DNA from: Bacteroidales bacterium
Lineage (GTDB): Bacteria > Bacteroidota > Bacteroidia > Bacteroidales > 4484-276
NCBI GenBank assembly: GCA_035647615.1
Contig: DASRND010000032.1
Location: 124,001-188,000, forward strand
DNA length: 64,000 nucleotides
Direction: 5' to 3'
The notes beneath the pieces were generated by a model, which was not told where the DNA came from, searched no databases, and saw nothing but the letters and a program-made list of their open reading frames with translations. A program made the translations under genes and the position numbers. Each line of letters starts with the position of its first letter. The first letter of the stretch is position 1. Of this stretch, positions 60,122 through 64,000 are shown one piece after another.

Positions 60122-61264
60122 CTATCGTCCATTATTATCATTCAAAAATCTGTACACCGTCTGTGAAACAAATTTCTCACCCGGCTTCAACACTACCGAC
60201 GGAAAGTCGGGATGGTTGGGCGAGTCGGGAAAATGTTGCGTTTCGAGACACAAAGCATCGTGCTGAGCATACACGGCGCCCTGTTTTCCTTGATCGTTAT
60301 CCAGCGTGTTTCCGGCATAAAACTGAATGCCCGGCTGGTCGGTGTATACTTCGAGCAGGCGTCCGCTTTGTGGTCCCCACAGACGAGCGGCAAGTTGTAG
60401 TGCGCTATCGTGTTTGTTTTTGAGCACCCAGGTATGGTCGTAGCCGCCCGGCACCTTTGCTATTCGTTCGCCGATAACATGCGGATGCCGGAAATCCATC
60501 GGCGTGCCTTCCACAGGTTTTATCTCACCTGTTGGCACCAGCGCCTGATCTATCGGCAGATAAGCATCGCCGTTAATTTGTAGCTTGTGGGCGAGCATAG
60601 AGCCGCTGTTGTGGCCGTCCAGATTAAAATAGCTGTGATGCGTCAGGTTGACGATTGTGGGCGAATTGGTGGTTGCTGCATAATCAATCTTTAGCTCGTT
60701 GCGGTTGGTCAGCGTGTAAGTTACCTGCACCCGCAGGTTTCCGGGATAACCTTCGTCGCCGTCGGGGCTGGTAAGCGTAAGCACCACTCCGGCGCTGTCG
60801 GCAAAGATGAAATCTTCGGCTTGCCACACCTTTTTATTAAAGCCTACGACGCCGCCATGCAGATGGTCGGAGCCGGCGTTGTTCGCCAACTGATGTTTCT
60901 TTCCGTCAAGTGTATAATTGCCCTGTGAAATCCTGTTGGTGCAGCGTCCCACCAACGCGCCAAAATAGTTTCTACCGGCAGCATATTCGGCCAGGCTGTC
61001 GTAGCCAGTAACCACATCGGCAAGTTTCCCCTTTGCATCGGGAACCCACAGATGCGTTATGGTGCCGCCGTAGGTGATCAGCTCAACCGTAATATTGTCG
61101 CTGTTGCGGATGGTGTAGCTGTAAACTTGTTGACCATCGGTTTCATCGTAAATTTTTTTTGTTAATTCCATGACGTTTTCTGCTATTTGTTGTTTTTGGT
61201 TTCCGCCACAGCTCAAAAGTAAAACGGGCAAAACCAGTATTATCAGGTTTTTAATCATCGGCAT
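60122..61264 (-). CDS. galM: Aldose 1-epimerase lipoprotein
   Basis: A 380-residue galactose mutarotase that interconverts alpha and beta sugar anomers. Its signal peptide ends in LLLSCGGNQ, so it is a lipoprotein outside the cytoplasm. GRCTNRISQGNYTLDG, SDHLHGGVVGFNKKVW (catalytic His) and THHSYFNLDGHNSGSM (second His) are diagnostic, and a catalytic Glu lies near the end (CLETQHFPDSPNHP). It lies divergent from a sodium-sugar symporter, so the pair may serve sugar uptake. Confidence 0.92.
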   Translation of the reverse strand: MPMIKNLIILVLPVLLLSCGGNQKQQIAENVMELTKKIYDETDGQQVYSYTIRNSDNITVELITYGGTITHLWVPDAKGKLADVVTGYDSLAEYAAGRNYFGALVGRCTNRISQGNYTLDGKKHQLANNAGSDHLHGGVVGFNKKVWQAEDFIFADSAGVVLTLTSPDGDEGYPGNLRVQVTYTLTNRNELKIDYAATTNSPTIVNLTHHSYFNLDGHNSGSMLAHKLQINGDAYLPIDQALVPTGEIKPVEGTPMDFRHPHVIGERIAKVPGGYDHTWVLKNKHDSALQLAARLWGPQSGRLLEVYTDQPGIQFYAGNTLDNDQGKQGAVYAQHDALCLETQHFPDSPNHPDFPSVVLKPGEKFVSQTVYRFLNDNNGR

Positions 61265-61299
61265 TTTTCTCTAAAATATTTCGTCGCATAGCGAAAAGG

Positions 61300-61307
61300 C
61301 AAAAGTA
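61300..61307 (-). promoter_or_regulatory. Putative -7 promoter element of galM
   Basis: On the minus strand this reads TACTTTTG, an exact TAnnTTTG match, 36 bp before the galM ATG. Confidence 0.5.
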
Positions 61308-61364
61308 GTATCTTGCGGCGTTTTTTTCGTACTAATATCCTTTTCATTTTAACATAAAAAAACT

Positions 61365-63017
61365 ATGACAGCTGAAGTAGGATTTTCGTTTTGGGATTAC
61401 GCGATATTCATTGCTTATGCCATCATTATCATGAGCATCGGATTGTTTGTGTCGCGAAAGAAAAAAGGTCACGAACGCAATGCGGAAGATTATTTCCTGG
61501 CTGGCAAGTCGCTGCCCTGGTGGGCTATCGGCGCTTCGCTGATCGCAGCCAACATCTCCGCCGAACAAATGATCGGCATGTCGGGATCGGGCATGGCGGT
61601 GGGTTTGGCCATCGCATCCTACGAGTGGATGGCAGCCCTGACGCTTATAATCGTTGGGAAGTACTTCCTGCCGATCTTCATCGAAAAAGGCCTTTACACC
61701 ATCCCCGAGTTTATCGAAAAACGTTTCAGCACAAACCTAAAAACCATCCTGGCCATTTTCTGGATTGCGCTTTTTATCTTTGTCAACCTTACCACTGTAC
61801 TTTTTCTGGGTGGCAAAGCCATCGATACCATTTTGGGCAACGGCGACGGGAGCATGATCTTTCCGGCCATCGTTGGGTTGGCATGTTTTGCAGCAGCATA
61901 TTCTATTTATGGAGGATTGGCAGCGGTGGCCTGGACCGACGTTGTACAGGTGGCGCTGCTTGTAATTGGCGGTTTTATTACTACCATCATCGCGCTGAAC
62001 CACGTAACGCCCGACGGTGGTATCGTCGACGGATTTCAGCACATCTACGCCACTGCCTCCGATAAGTTCCACATGATCATCAGCCGCGACAACCCGGAGT
62101 TTGTTAATCTTCCGGGAATCGCCATGCTCATCGGCGGCTTGTGGGTGGCAAATCTTTATTACTGGGGTTTTAATCAGTACATCATCCAGCGCACGCTTGC
62201 CGCCAAAAGTCTGCGTGAAGCACAGCGCGGTATTGTCTTTGCCGCTTTTCTTAAACTCATTGTGCCGCTTTTTGTGGTAATCCCCGGCATCATCGTTTGG
62301 GTAATGTATTCGCAACCCGAAGGCACCGCCATCATCAGCGGCATCACCGATACTTTTGCCAAAGCCGATGGCTCGATGAACTACGACAAAGCCTATCCCT
62401 GGCTTATCGGAACCTTTATTCCCTCAGGTCTAAAAGGACTGGTGGTGGCAGCGCTGGCAGCAGCTATCGTATCTTCGCTGGCTTCCATGGTCAACTCCAC
62501 TTCTACCATTTTCACCATGGATATTTACAAACCCTATCTCGAAAACAAAAAAGCCAAAAACAAAGATGTCGCCATTGGCCGTATTTCAGGAGGCGTAGCT
62601 TTACTTATCGCAATATTCGTGGCGCCCATGCTTGGCAATATCGAGCAGGCTTTCCAGTACATTCAGGAATATACCGGACTGGTGAGTCCAGGTATCCTGG
62701 CGGTATTCATGATGGGTTTGTTTTATAAAAAAGCTACCAACCGTGGCGCTATTACAGGCATCCTGGTTTCAATACCGGTGGCGCTTGCGCTTAAACTAAC
62801 GCCGTCGCTCGAATTGCCCTGGCTCGATCAAATGTTTTATACTTTCCTTATCACCATGACGGTGATTGCTATGGTAAGTCTTTCGACCAATAAGTTCGAC
62901 GACGACCCCAAAGGAATCGTGCTGACCAATAAGACGTTTATTACCGGAAAGGCTTTTAACCTGGCGGCTTATGCTGTCCTTCTGATTTTGGTAGTACTGT
63001 ATGCTATTTTTTGGTAA
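61365..63017 (+). CDS. Sodium:solute symporter (SSS/SGLT-like)
   Basis: A 550-residue membrane protein with about 14 hydrophobic segments. The family signatures are present: DYFLAGKSLPWWAIGASLIAANISAEQMIG, YSIYGGLAAVAWTDVVQ, and LVVAALAAAIVSSLASMVNSTSTIF near TM8, the sodium-site region. It couples sodium inflow to uptake of a solute, probably a sugar given divergent galM. Substrate is an inference. Confidence 0.9.
   Translation: MTAEVGFSFWDYAIFIAYAIIIMSIGLFVSRKKKGHERNAEDYFLAGKSLPWWAIGASLIAANISAEQMIGMSGSGMAVGLAIASYEWMAALTLIIVGKYFLPIFIEKGLYTIPEFIEKRFSTNLKTILAIFWIALFIFVNLTTVLFLGGKAIDTILGNGDGSMIFPAIVGLACFAAAYSIYGGLAAVAWTDVVQVALLVIGGFITTIIALNHVTPDGGIVDGFQHIYATASDKFHMIISRDNPEFVNLPGIAMLIGGLWVANLYYWGFNQYIIQRTLAAKSLREAQRGIVFAAFLKLIVPLFVVIPGIIVWVMYSQPEGTAIISGITDTFAKADGSMNYDKAYPWLIGTFIPSGLKGLVVAALAAAIVSSLASMVNSTSTIFTMDIYKPYLENKKAKNKDVAIGRISGGVALLIAIFVAPMLGNIEQAFQYIQEYTGLVSPGILAVFMMGLFYKKATNRGAITGILVSIPVALALKLTPSLELPWLDQMFYTFLITMTVIAMVSLSTNKFDDDPKGIVLTNKTFITGKAFNLAAYAVLLILVVLYAIFW

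Positions 63018-64000
<983 letters not shown>

Noticed and set aside
50454-61264. galK, galM and symporter as one galactose operon
   Set aside because: They are about 9 kb apart on different strands with unrelated genes between them.

Overview
The window looks like a chromosomal segment of a Bacteroidota bacterium, probably a Bacteroidales-like lineage rather than a model Bacteroides. The evidence is the repeated TAnnTTTG -7 promoter elements, almost no Shine-Dalgarno signals, many lipoprotein signal peptides, three proteins with a type IX secretion (T9SS) C-terminal sorting domain, and a gldA-gldF-gldG cluster. No rRNA, tRNA, CRISPR array or intact insertion sequence was seen.

Layout. 0-7.5 kb: envelope genes (exported nuclease-like lipoprotein, LysM glucosaminidase, PCMD lipoprotein with an outer-membrane barrel, an OMPLA-like barrel, another barrel, a metallophosphoesterase lipoprotein). 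7.5-14.3 kb: a minus-strand RND efflux operon whose TolC component carries an N-terminal substrate-binding-protein-like domain. 14.5-24.6 kb, plus strand: a frameshifted PAP2 phosphatase gene, then the most interesting part, a tight five-gene run. It holds a membrane class III nucleotidyl cyclase, an HD-domain protein with a C-terminal Pycsar-effector-like (PycTM/DUF5706) membrane domain, a pyruvate kinase without its C-terminal domain, a degenerate metallophosphoesterase fused to an Omp85-like barrel, and an SdiA-regulated-like lipoprotein.

24.6-29.5 kb, minus strand: two TetR regulators, a cupin with a nearby broken copy, a DUF2141 protein, and an alpha/beta hydrolase / ECF sigma / membrane-protein operon. 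29.7-33.4 kb: an ADP-forming acyl-CoA synthetase in line with a two-component system. 33.5-41 kb: methyltransferase, argS, gldA/gldF/gldG and a DUF4340 protein. 41-52.5 kb: a small Cys-rich protein, T9SS-type secreted proteins with a papain-family protease, an NtrC-like regulator without a DNA-binding domain, smpB, a thioredoxin-like protein, galK and ppk2. 52.5-55.3 kb: an A+T-rich accessory patch with a NERD-helicase and a truncated DUF1016 nuclease gene. 55.3-64 kb: AhpD-like and OsmC proteins, a DUF202 protein, a T9SS protein, an M28 peptidase, galM, a sodium/sugar symporter and the start of glutamate dehydrogenase.

A near-identical palindrome of the form AGTGAAyrTTCACT sits in three promoters: the RND operon, the cyclase/PycTM operon, and the operon encoding one of the TetR proteins. 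The simplest reading is one TetR regulon covering efflux, a cyclic-nucleotide signalling or defence cassette, and itself. The intergenic gaps also hold several families of dispersed palindromic repeats.
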